Positions 1 to 9,498 are shown, counted from the first letter of the stretch. The stretch is 64,000 bases of DNA from Streptomyces vilmorinianum (GCF_005517195.1 NZ_CP040244.1:6404001-6468000), one strand, 5' to 3'. Notes: generated from the letters alone by a model not told the origin. A program made the numbers and translations.

Positions 1-650
1 TCGATCTGGTGGGCGGCGACGGAGAGAGGCACCTTGCGGGCCCTCGTCAGCTCGCCCAGGTCGTCGAGCAGGGACAGGTAGTTCCCGTCGTCCGAGAGCA
101 GGGGCTCCAGGTCGAAGTGGACGCCGTCGAAGCCGGCGTCCAGGATCTGCCGGGCCGAGCCCACGACGGCCGCCCGCGAGACCGCGTTCTCCAGCCGCAG
201 CCCCTCAGGTCCCTCGGTGGCCAGGATGTCTCCCAGCCACGCGTGCACCCGTATCCCGGGCATCGTCCGGTGCACGCTCTCGATCAGCCACTTCGCGCGG
301 GGGTAGCGGGCCGCGGGAAGGGTGCCGTCGTGCTCCAGCGGACCGGCGTGGACGTAGAGGTCGCGTATCCCGGTCCCCTTGATCCGGGCGGCGAACGCCG
401 CGAGGTCGGCGTCCTTCTTCCGCCCGTCCACCCAGGCATGGCCCAGCCAGATGGCGTCCTTGCCGCGGCTCTGCGTCCCCTCGCGCAGGTCGCCCGCGTA
501 GTTGATCCGCAGCGCGAGGGCGCTGCCTGCCGGAGGCAGGACCAGAAGCAGGACGAGGCCGAGAACGACCCAGCGTCCCCGCCGCCACCAGCCTCGTACA
601 CGTCCGCCCACCGGAGCCCCCCAAGATCGTCGTCGTGGTGTGATCGCCAC
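1..650 (-). CDS. Secreted GH18-like TIM-barrel protein (partial)
   Basis: The reading frame runs off the left edge of the window, so only the N-terminal ~216 residues are present. It begins at a GTG (648-650) with a basic N-terminus, followed by a hydrophobic stretch (VVLGLVLLLVLPPAGSALA, about residues 26-45) typical of a signal peptide or membrane anchor. The exported part contains GFDGVHFDLEPL, which resembles the DxxDxE catalytic strand of GH18-type barrels, and a preceding HAWLGD strand. The catalytic assignment rests on this motif alone. A second in-frame GTG lies at codon 14. It is divergent from the TPM-domain gene, with about 90 nt between them. Confidence 0.6.
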   Translation of the reverse strand, partial: MAITPRRRSWGAPVGGRVRGWWRRGRWVVLGLVLLLVLPPAGSALALRINYAGDLREGTQSRGKDAIWLGHAWVDGRKKDADLAAFAARIKGTGIRDLYVHAGPLEHDGTLPAARYPRAKWLIESVHRTMPGIRVHAWLGDILATEGPEGLRLENAVSRAAVVGSARQILDAGFDGVHFDLEPLLSDDGNYLSLLDDLGELTRARKVPLSVAAHQI

Positions 651-740
651 CTTAGATGTGGCTACCGACAGTGACGTCGGGCCCGGCGAAACGGTTTCCG
701 CCGGGTCGCGAGGGGACAGTACGGGACATAACCTCCCCAT

Positions 741-2876
741 GTGACGCGAATAGCCACCCGAGCCCTCCTCGCGGTGCTGGTGGCGGCGTGGTGGCTGGTC
801 GTGCCCGCCGTTCACGACGCCCGTGCCGACGACCCCGTCGTGCTGTCCCGCGAAGGGCAGATCACCGACACGGTGGACGCGCTGGGTGACCGGCGCAGCG
901 CGGTCGTCCGGGCCCTCGACCGGCTCTACGACGACCAGAGGGTCCAGCTCTTCGTCGTCTACGTACGGGACTTCTCCGGCCGGCAGGCCCAGAGCTGGGC
1001 CGACGCCACGGCCGACCGCAACGGCCTGGGCGTCAACGACGTCCTGCTCGCGGTGGCCACGCACGACCGGCAGTACGGCTACTCGGCGGACACCGGCTCC
1101 CGCTTCACCCAGGCACAGCTCGACGACGTGGCACAGACCGCGATCGAGCCCGCGCTGCGCCGGAACGACTGGGCCGGAGCCGCGATCGGCGCGGCGAACG
1201 GCTACGACGCCGTGCTCGCCGGTGAGCCCGTGCCCGCACCCACCATCACCCCCGGCGCCGCCGACCCCGGCACCGCGGCCGACGAGGGAAGCCCCGGGTC
1301 GGACCTCATCCTCCCGGTCGTCCTCGTCGGTGTGGCGGGCGCCGTCGCGGCGTACGCCTGGACCAAGCGCCGCCGGCAGAGCCGGCCACCCGTCACGAAG
1401 CCGAAGGGCGAACCGGGCCGGGGCGCGCCTGGCCGGGGCACACCGAAGGAGCCGGCGGAGCTCCCGCTGTCCGATCTGGACGGGCAGGCCCGGCACGCTC
1501 TGGTCGCCACCGACGACGCCGTCCGTACGAGCCAGGAGGAACTCGGCTTCGCGACCGCCCAGTTCGGCGAGGAGGCGGTGCAGCCGTTCACCGAGGCGGT
1601 GGCGTTCGCGAAGGAGGAGCTGACGGCCGCGTTCCGGCTGCGGCAGCAGCTCGACGACGCGTTCCCGGAGGACGACGCGACCCGCCGCTCGATGCTCGAC
1701 GAGATCCTCGGGCGCTGCGCCGAGGCGAACACCCGGCTGGACGCGGAGTCCGAGGACTTCGACCGCCTGCGGGCCCTGGAGCGCAACGCCCCGCAGGCCC
1801 TGACCACCGCCGAGGCCGCGTTCCGCGAACAGACCGGGCGGGTGAGCACGGCGGAGGCGGCGCTGGCCGCGATGCGGGAGCGATACGCCGAGTCGGCGGC
1901 CTCCCCCGTCGCGAGCGCCGTCGAACAGGCCAAGGACCGGCTGGTGTTCGCGACGACCCATCTGAACCAGGCCCGGCAGTCCGTCGACACGGGCGACAAC
2001 GGCGTCGCGGCGGTCCACATCCGCGCGGCCGAGGGCGCCGTCGACCAGGCGTCCCGGCTCGGCGAGGCCGTCGACCGGCGGGCCCAGGAACTCGCGGAGG
2101 CCGTGGGCGCTCTGCCCAACGCGCTCACCGAGACCGAGGCCGACCTCGCCGACGCGCACGGCCTGCTGGAGGGGACGCCCGAGGGGGTCTCCACCGCCGA
2201 CCTGCGGGGCCGTATCGCCCGCGCGGAGTCGGTCGTCGCCGACGTACGGCAGATGGTGGAGGCGGGCCACTACGACCCGATCGACGCGCTGCGCCGGGTC
2301 GAGGAGGCCGACGCGGCGCTCGACGAGGCGCTGGAGGGCGCGCGGGAGCGCGAGTCGGGCACGCGGCGCGCCCGCGCGCTCCTCGACCAGGCGATGCTGA
2401 CCGCCCGTTCCACGATCGGGGCGGCCACCGACTACATCACGACGCATCGCGGGGCCGTCGGAGCGGAGGCCCGTACCCGGCTGGCCGAGGCGCAGCGCCG
2501 GCTGGAGAAGGCCACGGACCTCGCGGCCGCCGGGGACCCGCAGGCCGCGCTCGCCGAGGCCCAGCAGGCGGACGCGCTGGCGCGGCGGGCACAGGACCTC
2601 GCCGAGCAGGACGTCCGCATGTTCGGGAACCCGAACGGCCTGGGCGGTGTAACAGAGGCAGGAGGAGGCGGCGGCGGGCTCGGCGGTGCGGTGCTCGGCG
2701 GCATCATCCTCGGCGGACTGTTCGGCGGAGGTTCCGGAGGAGGCTCCGGAGGCTCCGGCAGAGGCGGAGGGGGTTTCGGTGGTGGAGGTTTCGGGGGTGG
2801 AGGTTTCGGCGGCGGGCCCGGCAGCTTCGGCGGCGGCGGCACGCGCGGCCGGCTGGGCGGCGGCGGCCGTTTCTGA
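741..2876 (+). CDS. TPM-domain membrane protein with glycine-rich tail
   Basis: The 711-residue protein starts at GTG. It has a signal peptide (about 1-29, ending in DARA), an extracytoplasmic TPM domain (about 35-160; TPM_phosphatase/YgcG family), one transmembrane segment (about 188-207) followed by basic residues, a long alanine/glutamate-rich coiled coil (about 230-635), and a tail almost entirely of Gly with Ser and Phe (about 637-711). The biochemical role of TPM proteins in actinobacteria is not settled; links to membrane-complex maintenance are family knowledge. The PspA-like gene starts 35 nt downstream on the same strand, so the two are probably co-transcribed and may act together on envelope stress. 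Confidence 0.85.
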   Translation: MTRIATRALLAVLVAAWWLVVPAVHDARADDPVVLSREGQITDTVDALGDRRSAVVRALDRLYDDQRVQLFVVYVRDFSGRQAQSWADATADRNGLGVNDVLLAVATHDRQYGYSADTGSRFTQAQLDDVAQTAIEPALRRNDWAGAAIGAANGYDAVLAGEPVPAPTITPGAADPGTAADEGSPGSDLILPVVLVGVAGAVAAYAWTKRRRQSRPPVTKPKGEPGRGAPGRGTPKEPAELPLSDLDGQARHALVATDDAVRTSQEELGFATAQFGEEAVQPFTEAVAFAKEELTAAFRLRQQLDDAFPEDDATRRSMLDEILGRCAEANTRLDAESEDFDRLRALERNAPQALTTAEAAFREQTGRVSTAEAALAAMRERYAESAASPVASAVEQAKDRLVFATTHLNQARQSVDTGDNGVAAVHIRAAEGAVDQASRLGEAVDRRAQELAEAVGALPNALTETEADLADAHGLLEGTPEGVSTADLRGRIARAESVVADVRQMVEAGHYDPIDALRRVEEADAALDEALEGARERESGTRRARALLDQAMLTARSTIGAATDYITTHRGAVGAEARTRLAEAQRRLEKATDLAAAGDPQAALAEAQQADALARRAQDLAEQDVRMFGNPNGLGGVTEAGGGGGGLGGAVLGGIILGGLFGGGSGGGSGGSGRGGGGFGGGGFGGGGFGGGPGSFGGGGTRGRLGGGGRF

Positions 2877-2911
2877 CCATGTCACGCGCATCGCGTCCAA
2901 GGAGAACAAGC

Positions 2912-3619
2912 ATGACCAAGCAGACCGTCCTCGGCCGGGTCGCCCAGCTGGCGAAGGCCAACATCAACGCCCTGCTGGACCAGGCCGAGGACCCGCAGAA
3001 GATGCTCGACCAGCTGATCCGCGACTACACCGGCAACATCGCGGAGGCGGAGCAGGCGGTGGCGGCGACCATCGGCAATCTGCGCCTGATGGAGCAGGAC
3101 CACCAGGAGGACGTGGACGCGGCGAAGGAGTGGGGCGAGAAGGCCCTGGCCGCGAGCAGGAAGGCGGACGGGCTGCGGGCCGGCGGGCAGACGGCGGAGG
3201 CGGACCGGTTCGACAACCTGGCGAAGGTGGCGCTGGGACGCCAGCTCCAGTCGGAGAAGGAGGCGAGGACGGCCGAGCCGACGATCGCCGCGCAGACCGA
3301 GGTGGTGGAGAAGCTCAAGAGCGGTCTGGAGCAGATGAAGGCCAAGCTGGACGCGCTCGGGGCGAAGCGCGACGAGCTGGTGGCGCGGGCCACGTCCGCC
3401 CGGGCGCAGAACCAGATGATGGACGCGGTGAAGAACATCGACGTCCTGGACCCGACGAGCGAGCTGAGCCGGTTCGAGGACAAGGTGCGCCGCGAGGAGG
3501 CGAAGGCGATGGGCAAGCAGGAGCTGGCCGCCTCCTCGCTGGACGCCCAGTTCGAGCAGTTGGACGCTCTCGGCGACAGCGCGGAGATCGAGGCGCGGCT
3601 CGCGGCGCTCAAGGGCTAG
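2912..3619 (+). CDS. PspA/IM30 family protein
   Basis: The 235-residue protein is almost wholly alpha-helical coiled coil, beginning TKQTVLGRVAQLAKANINALLDQAEDP, the usual amphipathic N-terminal helix and DP turn of PspA/Vipp1 (IM30) proteins. The ATG at 2912 was chosen because AAGGAG lies about 9 nt upstream and the N-terminus then aligns with the family; a longer in-frame start at 2879 has no ribosome site. PspA proteins bind the inner face of the membrane and assemble into rods or rings under envelope stress (family knowledge). It sits directly after the TPM-domain gene in an apparent two-gene operon. Confidence 0.9.
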   Translation: MTKQTVLGRVAQLAKANINALLDQAEDPQKMLDQLIRDYTGNIAEAEQAVAATIGNLRLMEQDHQEDVDAAKEWGEKALAASRKADGLRAGGQTAEADRFDNLAKVALGRQLQSEKEARTAEPTIAAQTEVVEKLKSGLEQMKAKLDALGAKRDELVARATSARAQNQMMDAVKNIDVLDPTSELSRFEDKVRREEAKAMGKQELAASSLDAQFEQLDALGDSAEIEARLAALKG

Positions 3620-3681
3620 GAGTCGCCCTGCGGCGGGCCCGGGCGGTGTGCGGCCGGGCCCGCGGGATGGTGCGGCACTGG

Positions 3682-6261
3682 TCAGAACATGCTCAGCAGC
3701 TGCTCCACGGTCGGTTCGGCGACGTCGTCGCCGTCCGGCAGGGGCAGTTCGAACCAGACGGTCTTGCCGCGGGGCGTGCGGCGCGAGCCCCAGGCCTCGC
3801 TGAGGAGTCCGACCAGCTGCAGTCCGCGGCCGCCCTCGTCGGTGTCCCGGGCCCGGCGGCGCCTCGGCTGGACCAGGCCGGCGTCCCAGACCTCGCAGAC
3901 CAGGGTGCGGTCGCGCAGCAGCCGCAGCCGGATCTCGCCCTCGCCGTAGCGCAGGGCGTTGGTGACCAGTTCGCTGACGAGCAGTTCGACGGTGTCCACC
4001 AGCGGTTCGAGGCCCCAGGCGGTGAGCTGGGCGCGGGCCAGTTCGCGGGCCCGGCCGACCGAGCGGGGTTCCCTGGACAGCCGCCAGTCCCCCACCGCGT
4101 CGCCCGGCAGTCCCTGGATACGGGCCATGAGCAGGGCGATGTCGTCCTCGCCGTGCTGGGTGTCGAGGGTGGTCAGGACGCGGTCGCAGACGTCCTCGAG
4201 AGGAAGCGCCGCGTCCGTGAGCGCGCTGCGGAAGGCGCACAGCCCCTCGTCGAGAGGATGGTCGCGGGACTCGACGAGTCCGTCGGTGTAGAGGGCGAGC
4301 AGCGAGCCCTCGGGCAGTTCGACCTCCACCTCCTCGAAGGGTTCGCCGCCGACACCGAGCGGCATCCCCGGGGGCACGTCGAGCAGCAGGGCCTTCTCGC
4401 CTGGTTCGACGAGGACCGGGGGCAGATGGCCGGCGTTGGCGAAGGTGCAGCGCCGGGTGACGGGGTCGTAGACGGCGTAGACGCAGGTGGCGAGGTAGAC
4501 CTCGGAGAGTTCCGGCCCACGGGCCTTGTGGGCGCGGGCGCTCTGCTGGGCGCCCGCGGGGGCGCCGAGTCCGCGGGCGATCTCGTCGAGGTGGGAGAGG
4601 ACCTCGGCGGGTTCGAGGTCGAGCTGGGCCAGGGTGCGGACGGCGGTGCGCAGTTCGCCCATGGCCACGGCGGCGCGCAGCCCGCGGCCCATGACGTCCC
4701 CGATGACCAGTGCGGTGCGGTGGCCGGGGAGTTCGATGACGTCGAACCAGTCGCCGCCGACCTCGGTGGCGGTGGTGCCGGGGAGGTAGCGGCAGGCGAT
4801 GTCCAGGCCCGCGGCCTCGGGGTCGCCGGGCGGGAGCAGGCTGCGCTGCAGGATGAGGGCCCGCTCGTGTTCGCGGCGGTAGAGGCGGGCGTTGTCGATG
4901 CAGACCGCCGCGCGGGCGGCGAGCTCGACGGCGAGGGCGCGGTCCCGTTCCCCGAAGGACTCGCTGCCCTTGGTACGGGAGAACTGGACGAGGCCGACGA
5001 CGGTGTCGTGGGCGACCATCGGCACGACGAGGGTGGAGTGGACGAGGCTGCCGTCGCCGCCGGGGACCGTCCTCACCTGTCGGGTGCGCAGCGCTCCGGC
5101 GCAGGGCGAGTTGAACGGGTAGCGGTGGACGGACCCGACCTCGACGGGCCCGGGGCCGCAGCAGCCGGCGTCCTCGCCGGTGCCGTCGGCCGGGTCGGGC
5201 GTGCGGAGCGGGGTGTCGGAGACGGCGCTGGCGAAGGCGACCCTGCGCAGCTCGGCGCTGCCGGCCCCGTAGCCGACGTCGTGGGAGGTCCCCCACCGTC
5301 CGGGCGGGGCCTCGTCTCCGGTCAGCAGGCCCTGGTAGAGGTCGACGGAGGCCAGGTCGCAGAAGCCGGGGACGGCGACGGCGAGCAGTTCGCGGGCGGT
5401 GGCCTCCAGGTCGAGGGAGTTGCCGATGCGGGCGCCGGCCTCGTTGAGCAGGGCGAGGTTGCGGCGGGCACTGGCCGCCTCCCGGGCGGCGTTGTGGCGG
5501 CGGGTCACGTCGATGCCGAGTCCGGCGACGCCGACGGGGCGGCCGGAGCCACTGTGCACGCGGTAGAGGTTGATCGACCAGTGGCGCCGCTCCCTGGTGC
5601 CGGGAGGGGCTCCGACGATCTGCAGCTCGGTGACGGACTCGCCCGTCTCCAGGACGCGCTGGAGGGCGGCGGTCATCCGCTCGGCCTCGGGGCGCGTGAG
5701 GTAGTCGTGGACGGTACGGCCCCGGTGGTCGTCGGCAGATCCGCCGAAGACGGCGGCGAAGCGCTGATTGGCCCGCTTGACGGTGAGGTCGGTGCCGAAG
5801 AGGAGAAAGCCGAAGGGGGATTGGCCGAAAATAGCCTGCGAGGCGGCGAGGTCGGTCTCGATGTGCCGCAGGGCGCGGACGTCGACGACGATGCACAGCG
5901 CGGCCCGCTCCCCCGCCGGGGTCTGGCTCGGCATGACGTACATCTCGGCGATTCCCTCGCGGCGGTCCTGCCCGGGAATGCGGAAGGGGACGAGGCCCGT
6001 CCACTCCTTGCCGTCGAGGATCTGCGCGACCCGGCGACGGCCACGCTCCCGCAGGTCGGCGGGCATGAAGGCCTCGACCGGATCCTTGCCCATCGCCTGT
6101 TCGGCGGGCACGCCGAAGAGCTCGACGGCCCGTCGGCTCCACTGGTCGACGAGCCCGTCGGGCCCTATCGAGAAAGAGGCGACTCGAATGTAGTCATAGA
6201 TCGAGCCAGGCGGGCTGCTCTGCCACACGACGCCGCTCGCCGTCTCAGGTATCTCGCTCAC
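3682..6261 (-). CDS. PAS-GAF-SpoIIE phosphatase with C-terminal HATPase domain
   Basis: The 859-residue cytoplasmic signalling protein has two PAS domains (about 20-125 and 140-250), a GAF domain (about 265-445), a PP2C/SpoIIE serine phosphatase domain (about 465-700; TEVGGDWFDV and VIGDVMGRGLRAA carry the metal-binding aspartates), and an RsbW-type histidine-kinase-like ATPase domain (about 730-855; ELVTNALRYGEG is the N box and DEGGRGLQLV the G box). Such fusions are common in Streptomyces and act in partner-switching control of sigma factors through anti-anti-sigma proteins (family knowledge). No anti-anti-sigma factor is adjacent. The neighbouring 140-aa protein resembles its last domain. 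Confidence 0.93.
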   Translation of the reverse strand: MSEIPETASGVVWQSSPPGSIYDYIRVASFSIGPDGLVDQWSRRAVELFGVPAEQAMGKDPVEAFMPADLRERGRRRVAQILDGKEWTGLVPFRIPGQDRREGIAEMYVMPSQTPAGERAALCIVVDVRALRHIETDLAASQAIFGQSPFGFLLFGTDLTVKRANQRFAAVFGGSADDHRGRTVHDYLTRPEAERMTAALQRVLETGESVTELQIVGAPPGTRERRHWSINLYRVHSGSGRPVGVAGLGIDVTRRHNAAREAASARRNLALLNEAGARIGNSLDLEATARELLAVAVPGFCDLASVDLYQGLLTGDEAPPGRWGTSHDVGYGAGSAELRRVAFASAVSDTPLRTPDPADGTGEDAGCCGPGPVEVGSVHRYPFNSPCAGALRTRQVRTVPGGDGSLVHSTLVVPMVAHDTVVGLVQFSRTKGSESFGERDRALAVELAARAAVCIDNARLYRREHERALILQRSLLPPGDPEAAGLDIACRYLPGTTATEVGGDWFDVIELPGHRTALVIGDVMGRGLRAAVAMGELRTAVRTLAQLDLEPAEVLSHLDEIARGLGAPAGAQQSARAHKARGPELSEVYLATCVYAVYDPVTRRCTFANAGHLPPVLVEPGEKALLLDVPPGMPLGVGGEPFEEVEVELPEGSLLALYTDGLVESRDHPLDEGLCAFRSALTDAALPLEDVCDRVLTTLDTQHGEDDIALLMARIQGLPGDAVGDWRLSREPRSVGRARELARAQLTAWGLEPLVDTVELLVSELVTNALRYGEGEIRLRLLRDRTLVCEVWDAGLVQPRRRRARDTDEGGRGLQLVGLLSEAWGSRRTPRGKTVWFELPLPDGDDVAEPTVEQLLSMF

Positions 6262-6405
6262 GCGACCGTCCCCTCCAGCTCACCGCACCGGACCGGCCAT
6301 GCCCGCAGTATTCAGCACTACGGCCCCCGACGGCACGACGTTCACGATCACAGGCTGGTCTCGTTCATTTCCGGCCGAGCCCCCGTTGATCGTCCCTACC
6401 CCTCT

Positions 6406-6828
6406 TTACTCACCCGGCAGGGCCAGCTCGAACCACACCGTCTTGCCCGTCCTGCCCTTGCGTGTACCCCAGCGGCGAGCAGAACAGGCCACGAGCTGGA
6501 GTCCGCGACCGCCTTCGTCATCGGGGCCGGCGGCGCGTTCGGTGGGCGGATCCGGAAGCGGATCGGAGACTTCCACGAGAAGGGCGGGGAGGTGGGCGGT
6601 GTCGCCCCCGTCCGGCTGGAGGTGCACCAGCCGGACGCCGATGGGGCCGGAGGCGTAGCGCAGGGAATTGGTCACCAGCTCGCTCACCAGCAGGACCGTG
6701 ACATCACCGACCGCTGTGTCGATCCGCCAGGCACGGAGCGTGTCGCGCACCGCGTGACGCGCCGTACGTACGGCATTGGCCTCCGCCGGGAAGTTCCACT
6801 CGGCGCAGTCGCCTTCGGTGTCGATCAC
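6406..6828 (-). CDS. RsbW-like ATP-binding anti-sigma-type kinase
   Basis: The 140-residue single-domain protein has a GHKL ATPase fold: an N box (LLVSELVTNSLRYASG, about residues 46-61) and a G box (DEGGRGLQLV, about 104-113), ending in the family-typical KTVWFELALPG. Proteins of this kind bind ATP and act as serine kinases or anti-sigma factors in partner-switching circuits; Streptomyces has dozens. The last 35 residues closely resemble the C-terminus of the adjacent SpoIIE phosphatase, so it may have arisen by duplication of that domain. It is the next gene upstream of the phosphatase on the same strand, with about 145 nt between. Confidence 0.88.
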   Translation of the reverse strand: MIDTEGDCAEWNFPAEANAVRTARHAVRDTLRAWRIDTAVGDVTVLLVSELVTNSLRYASGPIGVRLVHLQPDGGDTAHLPALLVEVSDPLPDPPTERAAGPDDEGGRGLQLVACSARRWGTRKGRTGKTVWFELALPGE

Positions 6829-6971
6829 GCCCGATCACTTCCCCAGCCCATCACCAGAAGGAAGGCCCACGTCCTATTTCGGGGGGTTAGTCAGCACATA
6901 CCCGATATTCAGGGCGGGATATCGCGGGGAGTGGACCAGCGGGCGCACGGTGGCACGAACGGCGTAGAGCG

Positions 6972-7418
6972 TCAGCCGCGCACTCCGTCCGCGGGGACGG
7001 CCGGCAGCCGCCGCGCGGCCTCGGCGACGGCGGGCCGGTCCTGGTCGAGCCAGTCGACGGAGTCCAGCTCCCGGCGGGCCAGCCAGCGCAGCTCGTCGTG
7101 GTCCTGCAGCGGGCGCGGTTCGCCGGAGAGCAGCCGGGCGGTCCACACCTGGAGTACGTAGCCGGGCTTCAGCGGCCACTCCCCGGGGATGCGCTCACCC
7201 GGCTCCGTCTCCACGCCGAGCTCCTCGCGCAACTCCCGAACCAGGGCCTCCTGGGCACTCTCGCCCGGCTCCTGCTTGCCGCCGGGCAACTCCCAGCGCC
7301 CCGCCAGCTCGGCGGGGGCGCTGCGGCGCGCGGCCAGCAGACGCCCCCGGTCGTACACGGCTCCGGCGACCACGACCACGCGGTCGCCCACGCGGTCGCT
7401 CGCACTGCGATCTGTCAT
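6972..7418 (-). CDS. Nudix hydrolase (MutT-like)
   Basis: The 148-residue protein contains a complete Nudix box (about residues 46-68), with the spacing G-x5-E-x7-REU-x-EE-x-GU read as GGKQEPGE and RELREELGV. These residues bind the divalent metal and the substrate pyrophosphate. The length and the C-terminal WLDQDRPAV segment fit the 8-oxo-dGTP diphosphatase (MutT/CTP pyrophosphohydrolase) group, but the substrate cannot be read from sequence. The ATG at 7418 was chosen; the frame stays open to 7610, but that extension overlaps the small SPOR gene and is not Nudix-like. Confidence 0.9.
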   Translation of the reverse strand: MTDRSASDRVGDRVVVVAGAVYDRGRLLAARRSAPAELAGRWELPGGKQEPGESAQEALVRELREELGVETEPGERIPGEWPLKPGYVLQVWTARLLSGEPRPLQDHDELRWLARRELDSVDWLDQDRPAVAEAARRLPAVPADGVRG

Positions 7419-7440
7419 GGCCGGAGAGTACCCGCGGTGG

Positions 7441-7620
7441 TCAGATCGCGGGCTGGCCGATGCGCTCCACCCAGTAGAGCTGCTTGTGTCCGCGGTCGTC
7501 GAGGCTGTCGGCCACCTTCTGCGCCTCGTCCTCTGTCGCGTACCGCCCGACGCGATAGCGGTTGCCGTTGTCGTCCTGGCGTATGACCAGCCAGGGAAGG
7601 ACAGGGCCACTGTCGGTCAT
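7441..7620 (-). CDS. Small SPOR-like protein, 59 aa
   Basis: The 59-residue frame (MTDSGPVLPWLVIRQDDNG...) contains a short SPOR-like unit: NGNRYRVGRYATEDEAQKVADSL is the typical strand-turn-helix in which regular aromatic and glycine residues are followed by an EA-x-A helix. It has no signal peptide or membrane segment. Small stand-alone SPOR-annotated proteins of this size are common in Streptomyces; septal-peptidoglycan binding is known for full SPOR domains but is not shown for these. It is immediately upstream of the Nudix gene on the same strand, 22 nt away. Confidence 0.75.
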   Translation of the reverse strand: MTDSGPVLPWLVIRQDDNGNRYRVGRYATEDEAQKVADSLDDRGHKQLYWVERIGQPAI

Positions 7621-7776
7621 CGGGCTTCTCCCTCCGCCGGTCCGGACGTCTCTAAGGATCTCCCTGAAATGGCAATCCGCATATGCCCGACCTTACGCCT
7701 GACCTTTACACAGCGGATACGGGTTTTCACAAAGAGGTACGGATCCGGCCGGGAACCGACGAAGGGAGGCCGAAGA

Positions 7777-9498
7777 TCAGGCCTTGGGGGCCGTCTCGGG
7801 GGCCCTCCTGGGGACGGTCGGCACCGGCATCAGGACCGGACCGGCCGCCGCCGGGTCCTTGCGGCAGACGTCGCCGCACTCGGCGTCCAGGGAGCAGCAC
7901 AGCGAGCAGATCGGCCCGGACTGGACCGGGCAGTCGGCGATGTCCGGCAGCTCGTACGCCGTCTCGCAGACCGCGCAGACATGAGTCGCCGTCACCTCCG
8001 CGACCTCGACGTCGGGGCCGTTCACCGGGTTGGGGCGGGCCAGGTAGTACCTGCCCTTGGTCGCCCAGGCGATCAGCGGGCAGAGGACCAGCGCGAGACC
8101 GGCGGCGATGAACGTCGAGAACGCCTCCGCGTACGTACCGAAGAGACCGAAGAAGGCGAGGATCGAGACGGTCGAGGCGATCACCATGGCGCCGAAGCCG
8201 GCCGGGTTCACGGCGTAGAGGTAGGCGCGCTTGAACTCGATGTACGGCGGGCTCCAGCCGGCCCGCTTGTTGATGACGAGGTCGGCGGCGACGGCGGCGA
8301 TCCAGGCGATGCCGACGTTGGAGTAGAAGCCGAGCAGCTTGCCCAGCGCCGCGAACATGTTCATCTCCATCAGCGTCAGCGCGATGGCGAGGTTGAGGAA
8401 GATGTACCAGACCCGGCCGGGGTGCTTGTGCGTGATGCGGGAGAAGAAGTTCGACCAGGACAGCGAGCCGCTGTAGGCGTTGGTCACGTTGATCTTGATC
8501 TGCGAGACGATGACGAAGACCGCCGCCGCGGGCAGGGCGAAGGAGCCGAGCCAGGGCTTGAGCGCCTCGATCTGCGGGGCGATCGGCTCCAGGGCGTGGG
8601 TCTTGCCGACGGCCTCCAGGGCGACGAAGGCCAGGAACGCGCCACCGAGCTGCTTGGCCGCGCCGATGATCACCCAGCCGGGGCCGGCGGCGAGCACGGC
8701 GAGGTTCCAGCGGCGCTTGTTGGCCTCGGTCTTGGCCGGCATGAACCGCAGGTAGTCGGCCTGCTCGCCGATCTGGGCGATGAGGGAGAGGGCGACGCCC
8801 GTGCCGAGGCCGAAGCCGATCCAGGAGAAGCCCGCCCCGGCCCCTTCCGTACCGCCGAAGGAGCCGAAGGCGCCCCAGGCGTCCGGGGCCTCGAAGGCGA
8901 GCACGACGAAGGGCAGCACCATGCCGATGATCCAGATCGGCTGGGTCCATGCCTGCACCTTCGCGAGCGCGCCCATGCCCCGGAAGACGATCGGGATCAC
9001 GATCAGGGTCGTGACCAGGTAGCCGATCTCGACCGGCAGCCCGACGGCCTGATGCATGGCCTGGGCCATGATCGAGCCCTCGAGCGCGAAGAAGATGAAG
9101 GTGAAGGAGGCGTAGATGAGGGAGGTGAGGGTGGAGCCGAAGTAGCCGAAGCCGGCGCCGCGGGTGACCAGGTCCATATCGAGGCCGTACTTCGCGCAGG
9201 CCCGGGCGATGGGGATGCCGGTGAGGAAGATGATCACCGCGGCGGTGAGGATCGAGGCGAGGCCGCTGGTGAAGCCGTAGGTGAAGACGATCGAGGCGCC
9301 GATGGCGAAGTCGGCGAGATACGCGATGCCGCCGAGAGCGGTGCCCGCCACCATGGAGGGCGACCAGCGCCGGAAGGAGTGCGGCGCATAGCGCAGCGAG
9401 TAGTCCTCGCGGCTCTCGTCGGCGGCCAGTTTGGCGTAGCTGCGGCGGGGAGGCGGGGCGGCCGCCGGGGACTCGGCGGTGGTGACCGTTTCCGTCAT
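7777..9498 (-). CDS. NCS1-family permease with C-terminal cysteine-rich tail
   Basis: The 573-residue protein starts at ATG and has about 12 hydrophobic segments (about residues 50-490) of the nucleobase:cation symporter-1 family (cytosine/purine/allantoin/hydantoin type). The early segment LGGIAYLADFAIGASIVFTYGF is characteristic. After the last membrane segment a soluble tail (about 505-545) carries a dense cysteine pattern: CAVC, a later C, then CSLCC, C and C. This looks like a metal-binding site and is absent from standard NCS1 carriers. The transported compound is unknown. The GntR regulator lies upstream on the same strand and may control it. Confidence 0.88.
   Translation of the reverse strand: MTETVTTAESPAAAPPPRRSYAKLAADESREDYSLRYAPHSFRRWSPSMVAGTALGGIAYLADFAIGASIVFTYGFTSGLASILTAAVIIFLTGIPIARACAKYGLDMDLVTRGAGFGYFGSTLTSLIYASFTFIFFALEGSIMAQAMHQAVGLPVEIGYLVTTLIVIPIVFRGMGALAKVQAWTQPIWIIGMVLPFVVLAFEAPDAWGAFGSFGGTEGAGAGFSWIGFGLGTGVALSLIAQIGEQADYLRFMPAKTEANKRRWNLAVLAAGPGWVIIGAAKQLGGAFLAFVALEAVGKTHALEPIAPQIEALKPWLGSFALPAAAVFVIVSQIKINVTNAYSGSLSWSNFFSRITHKHPGRVWYIFLNLAIALTLMEMNMFAALGKLLGFYSNVGIAWIAAVAADLVINKRAGWSPPYIEFKRAYLYAVNPAGFGAMVIASTVSILAFFGLFGTYAEAFSTFIAAGLALVLCPLIAWATKGRYYLARPNPVNGPDVEVAEVTATHVCAVCETAYELPDIADCPVQSGPICSLCCSLDAECGDVCRKDPAAAGPVLMPVPTVPRRAPETAPKA

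Noticed and set aside
2686..7161. A very long (about 1490-codon) plus-strand open frame
   Set aside because: It lies antisense to the SpoIIE phosphatase and crosses two other genes. High-GC DNA leaves long open antisense frames, and its composition is Gly/Ala/Arg/Val-rich without domains.
6972..7610. Nudix gene starting at 7610
   Set aside because: The extra 64 codons overlap the SPOR-like gene and are not Nudix sequence. The ATG at 7418 gives a normal-length enzyme.
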